Origin: JANOYY01 sp031418035
Lineage (GTDB): Bacteria > Actinomycetota > Acidimicrobiia > Acidimicrobiales > JANYDT01
DNA: 64,000 bases
Assembly (NCBI GenBank): GCA_031418035.1
Contig: JANOWU010000115.1
Span: forward strand, 4,635 to 68,634
Reading direction: 5' to 3'
In this document: piece after piece, positions 1 to 9,600 of the stretch
Layout: every line of letters begins with the position of its first letter
Numbering within the stretch: position 1 is the first letter of the stretch
Made by a program: the position numbers and the translations under genes
Notes under the pieces: generated by a model
Told to the model about the DNA's origin: nothing
Databases searched by the model: none
The model's input: the letters and a program-made list of their open reading frames with translations, nothing else

Positions 1-1282
1 TTTCCATCATCTGCTTCTGGATTGCTGCAGTCTCGATGTTGTCGGGAACCGTCGTTGTGCCGAGGGTGAACTCGACATCACCGCCGCCGAGGGCAGCCTT
101 GCACTTGGCAAAGAATTCCTGCGCTTTGGCCACGTTGAACTGCGGATATCCCGCGTCAGGAAGATACCCGAGGGCACCCTTGGGGTACGGACCGTCGGCC
201 TGGATCGAACCTGGTGCACGGAGCTTGATCAGCGTTGCGGTGTCTTGACCGTATGCAGCGGCAAGTCGGCAGTTCTGATTGTTGAACGGGGCAACCGCCA
301 CGTTCAACATGTCGTAGGACACCTCGCCGAAGTCGGTGCTCTTCTGCAACTGAATCTTCTTCGCCGCCGCCAGTTCGTCGAGCTCACGCATCGTCAACAT
401 GTTGGAAGTGTGGGTGATGTCGATCTGACCTGATTGCAGGGCGGCGAGGCGTGCCGATTCGTCGGTGATCGGTCGGAATTCGATCTCGTCGAGCTTGGGG
501 AGGCCCTTGCGCCAGTAGTTTTCGTTCTTTACGAATACCGTCTTCACGCCAACCTGCCATTCCTTGAACTTGAATGGACCGGTCCCGATCGGCGAATTCC
601 GATCGTTGGCCTTGATCTGCGCCGGTGCTGCAATGGTGCCAGGTTGACCGGTCATGTATGCCGGAAAGGAAACCCACGCACCGTACAGGCCGACGGTTAC
701 TGTCATCGGGCCGGACGCTGAGATGTTCAGCGGAGCTTTGCCTGCACATGCGAGCGTGCCTGCGTTGAGAAGGAGGAGTGCCGTGTTCGTGATTGAACCG
801 CAGGCGAGGGCCTTGAGGTTGATCACGGCGGCGTCGGCGTCCCACGCCTCGCCGTTGTGGAACTTGATGCCGGGTCGGATTTTGATGGTCCAGGTCTTGT
901 AATCACTCGACGGTGTCATGGACTCGGCGAGCCATGGAACGACCTGACCCTTTTCGTTGATGCCCATGAGCCGTTCGAATACGGCATAGCTGACCTGTTG
1001 GCCGGACACGGCCCACTGCGACGACGGCGGGAGCCAACCCTCGGAGGATTCAGCCTCGGTGCCGAACACGATCTTGCCGCCGGTCTTGGCAGCTGCAGCA
1101 GGGGCGGGAGCGGCGGCCGTGGTCGGCGCTGCGGTGGTGGCGGTTGCCGGCTTGGTCGGCTTCTTGGCGACGGCCTTCTTTTTCTTGGTGGTCTTGGTTG
1201 CGGCGCCGGCTGAGGTCGAGGCTGCCACTGAGGCAACCAGACCAGCAGCGATGACGCACGCAACGAGTTTGCGATTCTTCAT
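1..1282 (-). CDS. ABC transporter substrate-binding protein, family 5 (partial, C-terminus outside window)
   Basis: Extracellular solute-binding protein of the peptide/nickel (SBP_bac_5) family, which captures oligopeptides or similar ligands for an ABC importer. The first 427 residues are visible. Residues 1-28 form a signal peptide (basic start, Ala/Val core). Residues 29-65 are a low-complexity Lys/Thr/Ala/Pro linker, and the family 5 domain follows, with the characteristic stretch 'IKIRPGIKFHNGEAWDADA' near residue 120. The start is the ATG at 1282, with AGGGGG about 8 nt upstream. The linker contains no lipobox Cys that I can see, so membrane attachment is not evident. Partner permease genes would lie beyond the left edge. 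The gene has a predicted leader of about 260 nt filled with short repeats (see 1364-1497). Ligand is unknown; family assignment is secure. Confidence 0.88.
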   Translation of the reverse strand, partial: MKNRKLVACVIAAGLVASVAASTSAGAATKTTKKKKAVAKKPTKPATATTAAPTTAAAPAPAAAAKTGGKIVFGTEAESSEGWLPPSSQWAVSGQQVSYAVFERLMGINEKGQVVPWLAESMTPSSDYKTWTIKIRPGIKFHNGEAWDADAAVINLKALACGSITNTALLLLNAGTLACAGKAPLNISASGPMTVTVGLYGAWVSFPAYMTGQPGTIAAPAQIKANDRNSPIGTGPFKFKEWQVGVKTVFVKNENYWRKGLPKLDEIEFRPITDESARLAALQSGQIDITHTSNMLTMRELDELAAAKKIQLQKSTDFGEVSYDMLNVAVAPFNNQNCRLAAAYGQDTATLIKLRAPGSIQADGPYPKGALGYLPDAGYPQFNVAKAQEFFAKCKAALGGGDVEFTLGTTTVPDNIETAAIQKQMME

Positions 1283-1363
1283 GCAATGTCCCCCTGGGAT
1301 GATGGTGTGGGAAGGACCAGCGGGAGCTTTCCGTCGACGAACGACTCGGCACTGGGGCACTTC

Positions 1364-1497
1364 GTGATGCTTGGATTGGGTGATGCTGGATTGGGTGATG
1401 CTTGGGTGATGCTTGGGTGTTGCTCGAATGTTGCGTGGCTGATGCTTGGATTAGGTGTTGCTTGGTGATGCTTGGGTGTTGCTTGTTTGGATGATGC
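1364..1497 (-). repeat. Degenerate tandem array of an 11-16 nt unit in the leader of the solute-binding protein gene
   Basis: About ten imperfect copies of GTGATGCTTGG, some extended by ATTGG and some with GTGTTGCTTGG, follow one another on the plus strand. In the mRNA of the gene at 1-1282 this reads as repeated CCAAGCATCAC / CCAAGCAACAC. The array lies between the predicted promoter and the ribosome-binding site. Outside it, the 1283-1632 gap holds only the promoter; no gene is supported there. Confidence 0.8.
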
Positions 1498-1552
1498 TGT
1501 CCTACATGACGAGAACGGCCGTGACCGATGTCACCGCGTTACTCTATCTCCG

Positions 1553-1581
1553 AACCTAGCGACCGCTTGATGTGACGTCAA
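1553..1581 (-). promoter_or_regulatory. Candidate sigma-70-type promoter for the solute-binding protein gene
   Basis: On the minus strand TTGACG (1581-1576) and TAGGTT (1558-1553) are separated by exactly 17 nt, close to the housekeeping consensus. The -35 box overlaps the palindrome TGACGTCA (1573-1580), a possible operator. Transcription would start near 1546, giving a leader of about 260 nt. Confidence 0.55.
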
Positions 1582-1632
1582 TCACAGAAGTGATGTTCTG
1601 GTGAAGTAAATCGAGATAAGCGAAAATCCTGG

Positions 1633-2685
1633 CTAAATCTCGTCCGCAAGTGTGCGCATCGTCTCTATTGTGCGCACTCGCTCTTCCAAAGATCCGCTCA
1701 GACTCATTTGGAGATGCGTCACGCCAGCCTCCTGAAAGGCGGCAAGGCGCTCCTTCACGTGACCGAGCGGACCGACCAACGACGCGGCCGAAAGGTAGTC
1801 GTTTGGAATGGCTGCGGCGGCCTCTTCCTTTTTGCCCTCGAGGTAGAGGTCCTGGATTTGCTTGGCCTCGCCCTCCCAGCCGTAGGAGCTCATGATGTCG
1901 TTGTAGAAGTTCTTCCCTCGCGCCCCCATGCCGCCCACGTAGAGCGCTGCAGTGGGCCGCCCGGAGTCGAGCACCTTCTGAATGACCGTTTGGTCTTCGG
2001 TGATCTTGACGGCACCACCGGCCAGGATCTGGAGAGGTCCAAGATCCGGCGATCGCTTCTTCATCCCGAGCGACAGGGCGTCGCCCCAGACCAGATCGGC
2101 TTTCTCGGGAATGTAGAACACGGGGATCCAACCATCGGCGACTTCGGCGGTCGCTTCGACGCTCTTTCCCTTCAACGACGCCCACCACAGCGGGATCGAG
2201 GAGCGAACGGGGTGGTTGATCAGCTTCAGGGGCTTTCCCAAACCGGTGCCCTGTCCGGCTGGAAGCGGGATATCGACGGTGGGCGAATGGAAGTCGATGA
2301 CTTCACGCTTCCACGTTCGACGGCACACCTCCATATAGTCCTTGATGCGTTGCATCGGCTTTTCGTAGGCAACACCATGGAATCCCTCGATCACCTGGGG
2401 ACCCGAAGCGCCGAGACCGCAGATGATTCGACCGTTGCTCACGTAGTCGAGCCCTGCGAACGTCATCGCCATCAACGTGGCGGTTCGGGAGTACACATTG
2501 ACGATCGCCGAACCGATCTCGACCCGCTCCGTCTTGGCCGCGAGATACCCCATCATCGAGATGGCATCGAAGCTGTACGCCTCGGCGACCCACACGCAAT
2601 CGAGACCGGCCTTCTCGAGGAGCGAAAGTTCATCCGCGGTGGTCTTCACATCACCGGCGTAGTTGAGCATGATCGAGAGCTTCAT
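1633..2685 (-). CDS. LLM-class F420-dependent oxidoreductase
   Basis: 350-residue luciferase-like monooxygenase-family protein (bacterial luciferase TIM barrel), related to coenzyme F420-dependent dehydrogenases and methylenetetrahydromethanopterin reductase-like enzymes. It starts 'MKLSIMLNYAGD' and runs through typical segments such as 'GLDCVWVAEAYSFDA', 'GLDYVSNGRIICGLGASGPQ' and 'DGWIPVFYIPEKAD'. The start at 2685 has GGAG 5-8 nt upstream; a longer open frame reaches 2976 but shows no family similarity in the extra part. It is transcribed divergently from the metallo-hydrolase at 2840. Substrate cannot be deduced. A second, distinct family member lies at 10721-11614. Confidence 0.85.
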   Translation of the reverse strand: MKLSIMLNYAGDVKTTADELSLLEKAGLDCVWVAEAYSFDAISMMGYLAAKTERVEIGSAIVNVYSRTATLMAMTFAGLDYVSNGRIICGLGASGPQVIEGFHGVAYEKPMQRIKDYMEVCRRTWKREVIDFHSPTVDIPLPAGQGTGLGKPLKLINHPVRSSIPLWWASLKGKSVEATAEVADGWIPVFYIPEKADLVWGDALSLGMKKRSPDLGPLQILAGGAVKITEDQTVIQKVLDSGRPTAALYVGGMGARGKNFYNDIMSSYGWEGEAKQIQDLYLEGKKEEAAAAIPNDYLSAASLVGPLGHVKERLAAFQEAGVTHLQMSLSGSLEERVRTIETMRTLADEI

Positions 2686-2826
2686 ATCTCCAGAGTGGCG
2701 CACGTCACGGTGAGACCGCAAAACGGCGAGATTGGGCCAGGTCAAAGCTCCGTGGCTTACGACGCGACCTCCGGAGCTACCGGCGACGTTGGCGACGAGG
2801 ATTGCGTTTCGAAACGATCGGCCTTC

Positions 2827-2832
2827 TACGCT
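2827..2832 (+). promoter_or_regulatory. -10 box for a leaderless transcript of the MBL-fold gene
   Basis: TACGCT followed by 7 nt and the ATG at 2840; no Shine-Dalgarno sequence precedes the start. RNA would begin at or next to the start codon. Confidence 0.55.
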
Positions 2833-2839
2833 CGTTGCA

Positions 2840-3949
2840 ATGACCGCTTCTCCTCTCGAAACCACTCCCCCACTGCGGCAGGAGAAGCAGCCGGCAAGCG
2901 AGATCGTTTCCGAAGTTGCACCGGGCGTGTTGCGGATGCAACTTGCGATCGAACTGCCGGGCCTGGCCCACATCAACTGTTACGCGATCGAAGATGATGA
3001 CGGCTTCGCGATCGTCGACCCGGGGCTTCCCGGGAAGCCCTCTTGGAAGAGCTTGATGACGCGCCTGAAGAGCGCCGGTATTCCGAAGAGCCGCATTCAT
3101 TCGATATTGATCACCCATAGTCATCCCGATCACTTCGGCAACGCCGGAAAACTCGCCGAGGAGGCCGACGCCGAAATCGTCACGCATTCGGCGTTCCAGT
3201 TGATGTACAAGCCCTTTCACGTCTGCCACCTCGCCGACTGCAACGATCTTGACCACGTCCATTCCGACGTCGATCAGGAGCGTTTGCCCGACGCCGACAA
3301 GCTGCAGATGTTCGGCATGAGGACGCCGTGGGGCACGGAGAACTGGGATCCGCGCCGCCAGATGTCGGCCAAAGCACGCAAAGGCACGGAGTTCCTCGCC
3401 GACAACGGATGGGCGTATCCAACGCCACGACGCCGCGTGAAGAACAAGGAAGTGATCAACCTCGGCAACCGTGAGTGGTTCGCTGTGCACACCCCCGGCC
3501 ACACGCTCGATCATCTGTGTCTGTTCGACGCAGAGCATGGGACCCTCATCTCGGGTGATCACATTCTTCCGACGATCACCCCCCACATCAGCGGTATCGC
3601 GACAGGGCGAGATCCGCACGGTTCGTTCTTTGCCTCGCTCGATCGTTGCGCAGCCCTCCCCGATGTGAAGAAGGTCCTGCCCGCCCACGGCCATCCTTTC
3701 GACGACGTCGTGCAGCGCGTCGAAGACATCAAGGAGCATCACGCCGAGCGCCTCCGAGTACTGGCGCGGGTCTCCCAGGCAGTCGGCGAGACCAACGTCA
3801 CCGAGTACAGCCACTATTTGTTTCGACAGGAAGTGTGGGGTTCGATGGCGGAAAGCGAAACGTATGCGCACTTAGAGCATTTGGCCGTGAACGGCCGGGC
3901 GGACAAGCGCTACGACGAAAACGGCGTCGCGTATTTCAACATCCACTGA
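2840..3949 (+). CDS. MBL-fold metallo-hydrolase
   Basis: 369-residue metallo-beta-lactamase-fold hydrolase. The metal-binding signature is 'THSHPDHFGNAG' (HxHxDH) about residue 93. Further ligands are 'HTPGHTLDHLCLFD', the Asp of 'LISGDHILP' and the terminal 'VLPAHGHPF' His. The arrangement is that of single-domain glyoxalase II-like/MBL hydrolases with an extra C-terminal helical part ('YSHYLFRQEVWG'). Start chosen at 2840 because a -10 box lies 7 nt upstream and the domain begins soon after; an upstream frame to 2732 lacks similarity. The substrate is unknown; thioesters or lactones are typical for the family. It is the first gene of a rightward run, 45 bp before the AdnA-like gene. Confidence 0.85.
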   Translation: MTASPLETTPPLRQEKQPASEIVSEVAPGVLRMQLAIELPGLAHINCYAIEDDDGFAIVDPGLPGKPSWKSLMTRLKSAGIPKSRIHSILITHSHPDHFGNAGKLAEEADAEIVTHSAFQLMYKPFHVCHLADCNDLDHVHSDVDQERLPDADKLQMFGMRTPWGTENWDPRRQMSAKARKGTEFLADNGWAYPTPRRRVKNKEVINLGNREWFAVHTPGHTLDHLCLFDAEHGTLISGDHILPTITPHISGIATGRDPHGSFFASLDRCAALPDVKKVLPAHGHPFDDVVQRVEDIKEHHAERLRVLARVSQAVGETNVTEYSHYLFRQEVWGSMAESETYAHLEHLAVNGRADKRYDENGVAYFNIH

Positions 3950-3978
3950 GCTCCTGCTCGGGTGTCACACAGGGTTGT

Positions 3979-3984
3979 TAACGT
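3979..3984 (+). promoter_or_regulatory. -10 box for a near-leaderless transcript of the adnA-like gene
   Basis: TAACGT followed by 10 nt and the ATG at 3995, with no ribosome-binding site. This supports 3995 over the in-frame GTG at 3962 as start. Confidence 0.45.
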
Positions 3985-3994
3985 CGACAGCGTC

Positions 3995-6637
3995 ATGAAC
4001 GCCCAGTCGTCCCCCGATGCCTCGCACAACTCGGCCGACCCAACGGGTATCGACGCATTCGACGCTGTCGTGGGGTTCGATGGCATTCGCGCTCGAGTGA
4101 CCGGCCCTACAGGTGCCGGGAAGACATCTGCTCTGCTGGCGAGGGCCAAGCGCCTCGCCGCACGAGGCGAGGCAACGCTGTTCGTTGCGGCACCGTCCGC
4201 GGTCGCGCACGTTCGCACCGCGGCGTCCTCGGCGGCCACGCTCGGCGATGCGGATACCTCAGTGCATTCATGGCAATCGTTTGCGTCTGCGGTGTACTTC
4301 GGCCACGGCGGCGATCGGCACGTCATCAACCGCACCACCGAGGAAGAGATCCTCGGCGCACTCCTCGGCCTGCCAGTTGATTCAGCGGTCACCCAAAGGT
4401 TCATCGGTGCGCGGAGGGCCTACGTGGAGTCATGGCTCGGCGCCGAGGAACTCGCAACGCACGCGCTCGCCGCCGGCGTTGCGCAGCGTTGGGCCGAACT
4501 CCACGACATCTCCGAACAGTTCTCGCGCTACTGCGCGGAACGTTCCCTGATCGACCCCAGCACCTTGTTGATCGAGGCCACGTATGCGTTGCGATCCGAT
4601 GTCGCGCGCTGGCGAAGCAGCTACCCACACGTCGTACTCGATGACTTCGAGAGCGCCACATTCGCCCACTACCGACTTGGTCTGACGTTGGCCGGATTTG
4701 TCGGACCGGGCACCACCGGCTCGGGGAACAGCGCTTCCCGCGTCTCCTCTCTGGTCGTTGCCGGGAATCTGGATGGTCCGCACTGGGATGGCCCCGCCGG
4801 GTCACCCTGGCTGGCCGCAGCCGATCGACGGTTCCAGGTCGACGCGGATTTCGTTCTGCCTCCCGCGGTCAAGGCAGACCGACGAGAAAAATCGGTGGAG
4901 GCAATCCACGTCCGTCACCGCTCCCTCCGAGGTGCGGCGATCGTCGCCGAAGTAACGAAGTTCCTTGATCAGGGATTCGGCGCCGACCAGATCGCCATCA
5001 TCGTCCCTCCGGGCCAGATAGGGAGAGATACCGGCCGCAGCATCGCGCTGGCCTGCGCCCGTCGTCAACTGCGGGTGAGTCGAAACGAATTGATCACCAA
5101 CGATCCTGTCGCGTCAGCCGTAGCCGATGCAGCTCTATCGATCCTCACGTCCTCGCCATGGCCGGAATCCATACGTGCACTTGGGATCGCGGAGCCACCG
5201 TGGTCCCCTGCGAACAACCCCGATGCGGCGTCGATGATCTTCTCCCTGTGGAAGGAGCTCGCACCGCGAATCCTACAGATCGGCACGTCGGATGAACCCG
5301 CCACGCAACCGCGCACACGTGCGCCTCGAACCGAAGCTCTGCGCGCATTGCATCTCGAAACACGGCGATCGATCGACCAGGGGTTCTCCGCAGTCGAAGC
5401 AGTAGACCGAGCTCGCCGCCGGTACTTCAGAACCACCGGCGGCCTCGAGATCGTCACCGACACCGAGGCCCGCGGACGCCGGTGGCCGATCGTTTTCGTC
5501 ACGGGATTCGAAGAGGGCGTGCGTCCTCCCCAGCCGCGACCCATCGACTACTTCGACCCGGATCTTCTCGGCGGCCCCGACGTGCCCGACCAGAACGAGC
5601 GACATCATTTGGCACTCGTCGAGTCTCGACGACGGACCGAGAACCTCCTCGCCCGAGGCGAAGTCCATGCGCTCGCCGTCAGCGCCCCGGAGCCAGGTGT
5701 CCTGCCGAGCCGATTCATCGAAGAACTCGACACTCGACCCGCCGCGTTCGACACCACCAATCGCCGATCGGTTCAGTCACTCGCGACAACGCGCAACGAG
5801 CGTGGGTTTTGGGACGAACGTCGTGTACGGGCCTCGGCATCTTCGCTCGATACGTTCCGAAACTGCCCGCTGGAGTACACGTACAAATATGTCCTCAACA
5901 TCGCGACCGGTAGCGGAGCCCAGGCAATGGTCGGCAACATCACCCACGACGTTCTGGAGGCCTTCTTCGATCCGACAAACGCCGACCGCTCGCCCGAACG
6001 TCTTCGCGAGATCTTCGAGCGCCGTTGGTCCGATGACGACTTCGACTACCTCGCACAGGCGTCGGAGTACCGTGCGGCGATCCTGTCCATGCTCGACAAC
6101 GTCCTCCAGCGCGAATCGGAGGTTGCGTCGAACGTTCATTCCGTGGAGCGACCGTTCTCGATTCCATTGGGCGACTACACCCTGACCGGCAAGATTGATC
6201 GCATCGACGTGCTTCCGGCGTCGGCGAGCGAGACCGAGACCGAATCGAACCGTGGGCTTTCGATCATCGACTACAAGACCGGCAAATCCAAACGAAACGC
6301 CGGCGAGGAAAGCCTGCAGCTCGGCGTGTACTACCTCGCCGCGAAACACGATCCCGAACTCGTCGAGGTCGGTGAGCCGCGCGAGCTTGCGCTCTACTTT
6401 CTGAAGGAAGACCGACTCGATCCACAACGGGTGCATCCGCAGCTCGAGGAACAGTGGACTGAGATCATTCTTGACACGTTGGCCCGGATCGCATCGGGCG
6501 AGCATCAGCCGTCGGCCGAGGCCTCGTGTGAGTACTGCTCATTCGGACGGGTGTGTCCCACGCAACCCGAGGGAAGGTTCGTACACATACCAAATCCCGT
6601 TGGTGTCCGTCGCAAACCGGCCGGGGTCGACAAATGA
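3995..6637 (+). CDS. adnA: AdnA-like helicase/PD-(D/E)XK nuclease subunit
   Basis: 880 residues. The N-terminal UvrD/RecB-type motor carries Walker A 'GPTGAGKTSALL' (about residue 33) and a divergent Walker B 'VVLDDFES'. A motif V-like stretch 'EARGRRWPIVFVTGFEEG' lies mid-protein. The C-terminal RecB-type nuclease has 'GKIDRID', 'SIIDYKTGKS' and 'QLGVYYLAA', plus four cysteines ('RNCPLEY' and 'CEYCSFGRVCP') expected to bind a 4Fe-4S cluster. With the next gene it matches mycobacterial AdnAB, the double-strand-break end-resection machine of Actinobacteria, where AdnA supplies a nuclease and a weaker motor. The stop overlaps the adnB-like start (ATGA), so the two are translationally coupled. 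The motor domain is more diverged than the partner's; assignment rests on architecture and pairing. Confidence 0.82.
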   Translation: MNAQSSPDASHNSADPTGIDAFDAVVGFDGIRARVTGPTGAGKTSALLARAKRLAARGEATLFVAAPSAVAHVRTAASSAATLGDADTSVHSWQSFASAVYFGHGGDRHVINRTTEEEILGALLGLPVDSAVTQRFIGARRAYVESWLGAEELATHALAAGVAQRWAELHDISEQFSRYCAERSLIDPSTLLIEATYALRSDVARWRSSYPHVVLDDFESATFAHYRLGLTLAGFVGPGTTGSGNSASRVSSLVVAGNLDGPHWDGPAGSPWLAAADRRFQVDADFVLPPAVKADRREKSVEAIHVRHRSLRGAAIVAEVTKFLDQGFGADQIAIIVPPGQIGRDTGRSIALACARRQLRVSRNELITNDPVASAVADAALSILTSSPWPESIRALGIAEPPWSPANNPDAASMIFSLWKELAPRILQIGTSDEPATQPRTRAPRTEALRALHLETRRSIDQGFSAVEAVDRARRRYFRTTGGLEIVTDTEARGRRWPIVFVTGFEEGVRPPQPRPIDYFDPDLLGGPDVPDQNERHHLALVESRRRTENLLARGEVHALAVSAPEPGVLPSRFIEELDTRPAAFDTTNRRSVQSLATTRNERGFWDERRVRASASSLDTFRNCPLEYTYKYVLNIATGSGAQAMVGNITHDVLEAFFDPTNADRSPERLREIFERRWSDDDFDYLAQASEYRAAILSMLDNVLQRESEVASNVHSVERPFSIPLGDYTLTGKIDRIDVLPASASETETESNRGLSIIDYKTGKSKRNAGEESLQLGVYYLAAKHDPELVEVGEPRELALYFLKEDRLDPQRVHPQLEEQWTEIILDTLARIASGEHQPSAEASCEYCSFGRVCPTQPEGRFVHIPNPVGVRRKPAGVDK

Positions 6638-9600
6638 CACCGCCGTCGTCGGCTCCCCTGGTCATCGACGCACAACAGCAGGAAGCGATCCACGCGCCGA
6701 GTCGGCCCCTGCGGATCAATGCGGGTGCGGGAAGCGGCAAGACAACAGTCATGGCACATCGCGTGCGTGCGTTCGTCGAGCGTGGGTTCCGACCGGATCA
6801 GATCCTCGGCTTGACGTTCTCCAACAAGGCTGCGGAGAACCTCCGCCGAAGAATTGCCGAGGAAGTGGGCGGCGGGCTCGACGTGACCGTTGCTACGTAT
6901 CACGGCTTCGGCGCCAGCATCGTCTCCAACTACGCACTGGAGTTGGGTTTCAGTGCGGCACCCAAACTCATCGACCGGGCAAACTCCTTTGGTTTGCTCT
7001 ACGACGCGCTCAACGAGGTCACCCTCGACACGCGAAAGGTCGGACGGGTCGCGAACCTCGTCGCCGCAGCGATTCGTCTCGCGTCACAGTGCGCCGACCA
7101 TCTGGTGAGCCTGGAAGCGGTGATCGCCGATTGCGAACGTATCGAGGCAGACCGAACGATCGCTCCAGAAGCCGTGAAAGGTGCGAGCGGACGCAAGGAT
7201 CTGGCCCGGCTCGCCCTGGTGTTCGCCCAGGCCAAACGTCGACACAACGCCATCGACTTCGGCGACCAGATTGCGCTCGCTGTTCGGGTTCTCGAGTCGA
7301 ACACGTCGCGTTGTGAGGAACTCCTCGATCGTCATCCCATTGTGTTGCTCGACGAGTACCAAGACACGAATTTTGCCCAGCGACGCCTCTTACAGTTGAT
7401 TTATCCTGCCGGGTCCCCCGTCACCGTCGTGGGTGACGACATGCAGTCCATCTACGCGTTTCGGGGCGCGCATATTCAGAACATCCTCGACTTCCCGAAT
7501 CACTTTGCCCTTCCTCGGACGGAAAACGAGCGGTTCGACACGACGGCTTCGGTTGCCGAAGGAAACGTCGTGGGAGGACACGTCGAGGCGACCCTCACGA
7601 CCAACTATCGGTCCGGACCCCGCATTGTCGCGGTGGCCAACTCCATCGCAGATCGCGTGGCCAACTCCCTGCCGAAAGTGTTGCAGCCACGAACGAACGC
7701 CGAGCCCGACACCATCGAAGCGGTGGTCGGCCAAGACGACGTGGACGAAGCCGTACGAATTGCCGACTGGGTCGCGGCCCGCGGCGCGCCATGGTCACAA
7801 ACCGTGGTCCTCGGACGAAAACGAAAGATCTTTCCGGCCATCGCCGAGGCCATCGCCGCCCGCGGAATTCCCGTCGAGATCGTCGGCATCGGCGGTCTGC
7901 TCCTACGCCCGGAAGTGGTCGACGTTGTCGCGTGGCTTGAAGTACTCGCCCTCGACGGCCCGAATGTCGCGGTCCTCAGACTCCTTCGTTCTCCGCTGCG
8001 AAACATCGGGCTTAGCGACCTCGCGGTGCTCTCCCAGCATGCATCACGACTGGCCCGAGCCGCGGCCCCCGACGTCGCTCATCCCCCGGTCAATCTTCTC
8101 GCCGCACTCGACGATGTCGACAGCGTTGCCCACCTCTCGCCCGAAGCATGGACTCGTCTGAAGGCATTCCAAACCGACGCTCGATTCATTCGTCGACGCA
8201 GCGCCGAATGTTCACTCGTGGAACTCCTCGACGTGATCATCGACATGGAACGGCTCTTCGACCGCGTCGACGACGTTGGTGCGGAGAACCTGCTTCGATT
8301 TCTCGACGTGGCTGATCAGTTTTCCCCGCTGACCGGACCACCCTCCGTTGCGTCGTTCGTGCAATATCTTTCGCTGATCGCTGACTCCGAGGACGAGCCG
8401 TCCGAGGCGTCGTCTACCGACTCGAACTCGGTCCGAATCATGAGTATCCACCAGGCCAAGGGCCTGGAGTTCGACAACGTCGTTCTGGCCGGACTCTCCG
8501 GATCGAAATCGAGCCGGATCTTCCCCGACGACCGACTGGCCGAGAACGGTGTCACCCAAACGGAAGTGCTCCCGCTGTGGCTGCGTACCGACAACGATGG
8601 GTTCACCGAACCACCCCGCACAAAGCTGCAGGTTGCCGCCTTCAAAGAGCGCGCCATTCGTATGCGCACAGATGAAGAGCTGCGGCTCCTCTACGTTGCC
8701 ATCACTCGAGCGAAGAAGCACCTCTTCTGTACTGCTGCGCAGTGGTATCCCGGCGCTGCTGAACCTCAAGGGGTTTCGACGTTCTACACACTGATGTGTT
8801 CACTGTCTGAACAGGTGACCGAACACCTTCCGCGTGTTGAGCCGTCCGGGGAAAACCCCGAGATCGCTCGACGTCGCCGACGGGTGGCCGCCGCGCTTCA
8901 GGCTGAAGAATCACAGCGATCGGCGGACGCCGCGTCGCCGAGGTCGAGCCGACCGGGAACGACCCGTGGGCGGCGCACACCTACGGAGCAGTCCAGCCTT
9001 TTGGAGGGTTTCGGTGCAACGTCGACCGAAGCGAGCGCACCTTCGGGAGCGGACCACATCGAACGGATATCGACCATTTCGGCGACGGAGCTTGCCGCAC
9101 TCGAACGATGTCCCCAGCAATATCTCTGGTCGTCGGTCCACCGCCTCCCGCGCCCGCATCGACGGTCGGCCGCCTTCGGGACGACGGTCCACGCCGAGCT
9201 GGAGGCCCATTTCGCGAACCGGATGATGACGACACGGGCGACGTCCCCGGTTCTCGCGGGCGACGACGAACACATGCCAGAGGACAACCCCGACGAGCCT
9301 GTGTTCGACGATCGTGGCGGCCACCACATCATCGCCACGACTGAACAACTCGTCGCAGCCGTTGCGAACTCGCCATGGAGTTCCGCAACCGTGCTCGGTG
9401 TGGAAACCGCATTCGACCTGGATCTGTTCGAAGCCGATTCGGCCTGGCAGACCCGAATCCGAGGTCGCATCGATGCCGTCTTTGCCCACGACGATCTCGT
9501 GCACATCGTCGACTGGAAGACCGGGCAACCACCAACGGTGGTTGATCCCGGGGCACGAACCCAGCTCGACGTGTACGGACTCGTGGCCTCTCGGCTGTGG

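Noticed and set aside
1364..1497. CRISPR-like array
   Set aside because: Units are 11-16 nt, imperfect and contiguous, without unique spacers of constant length and without cas genes.
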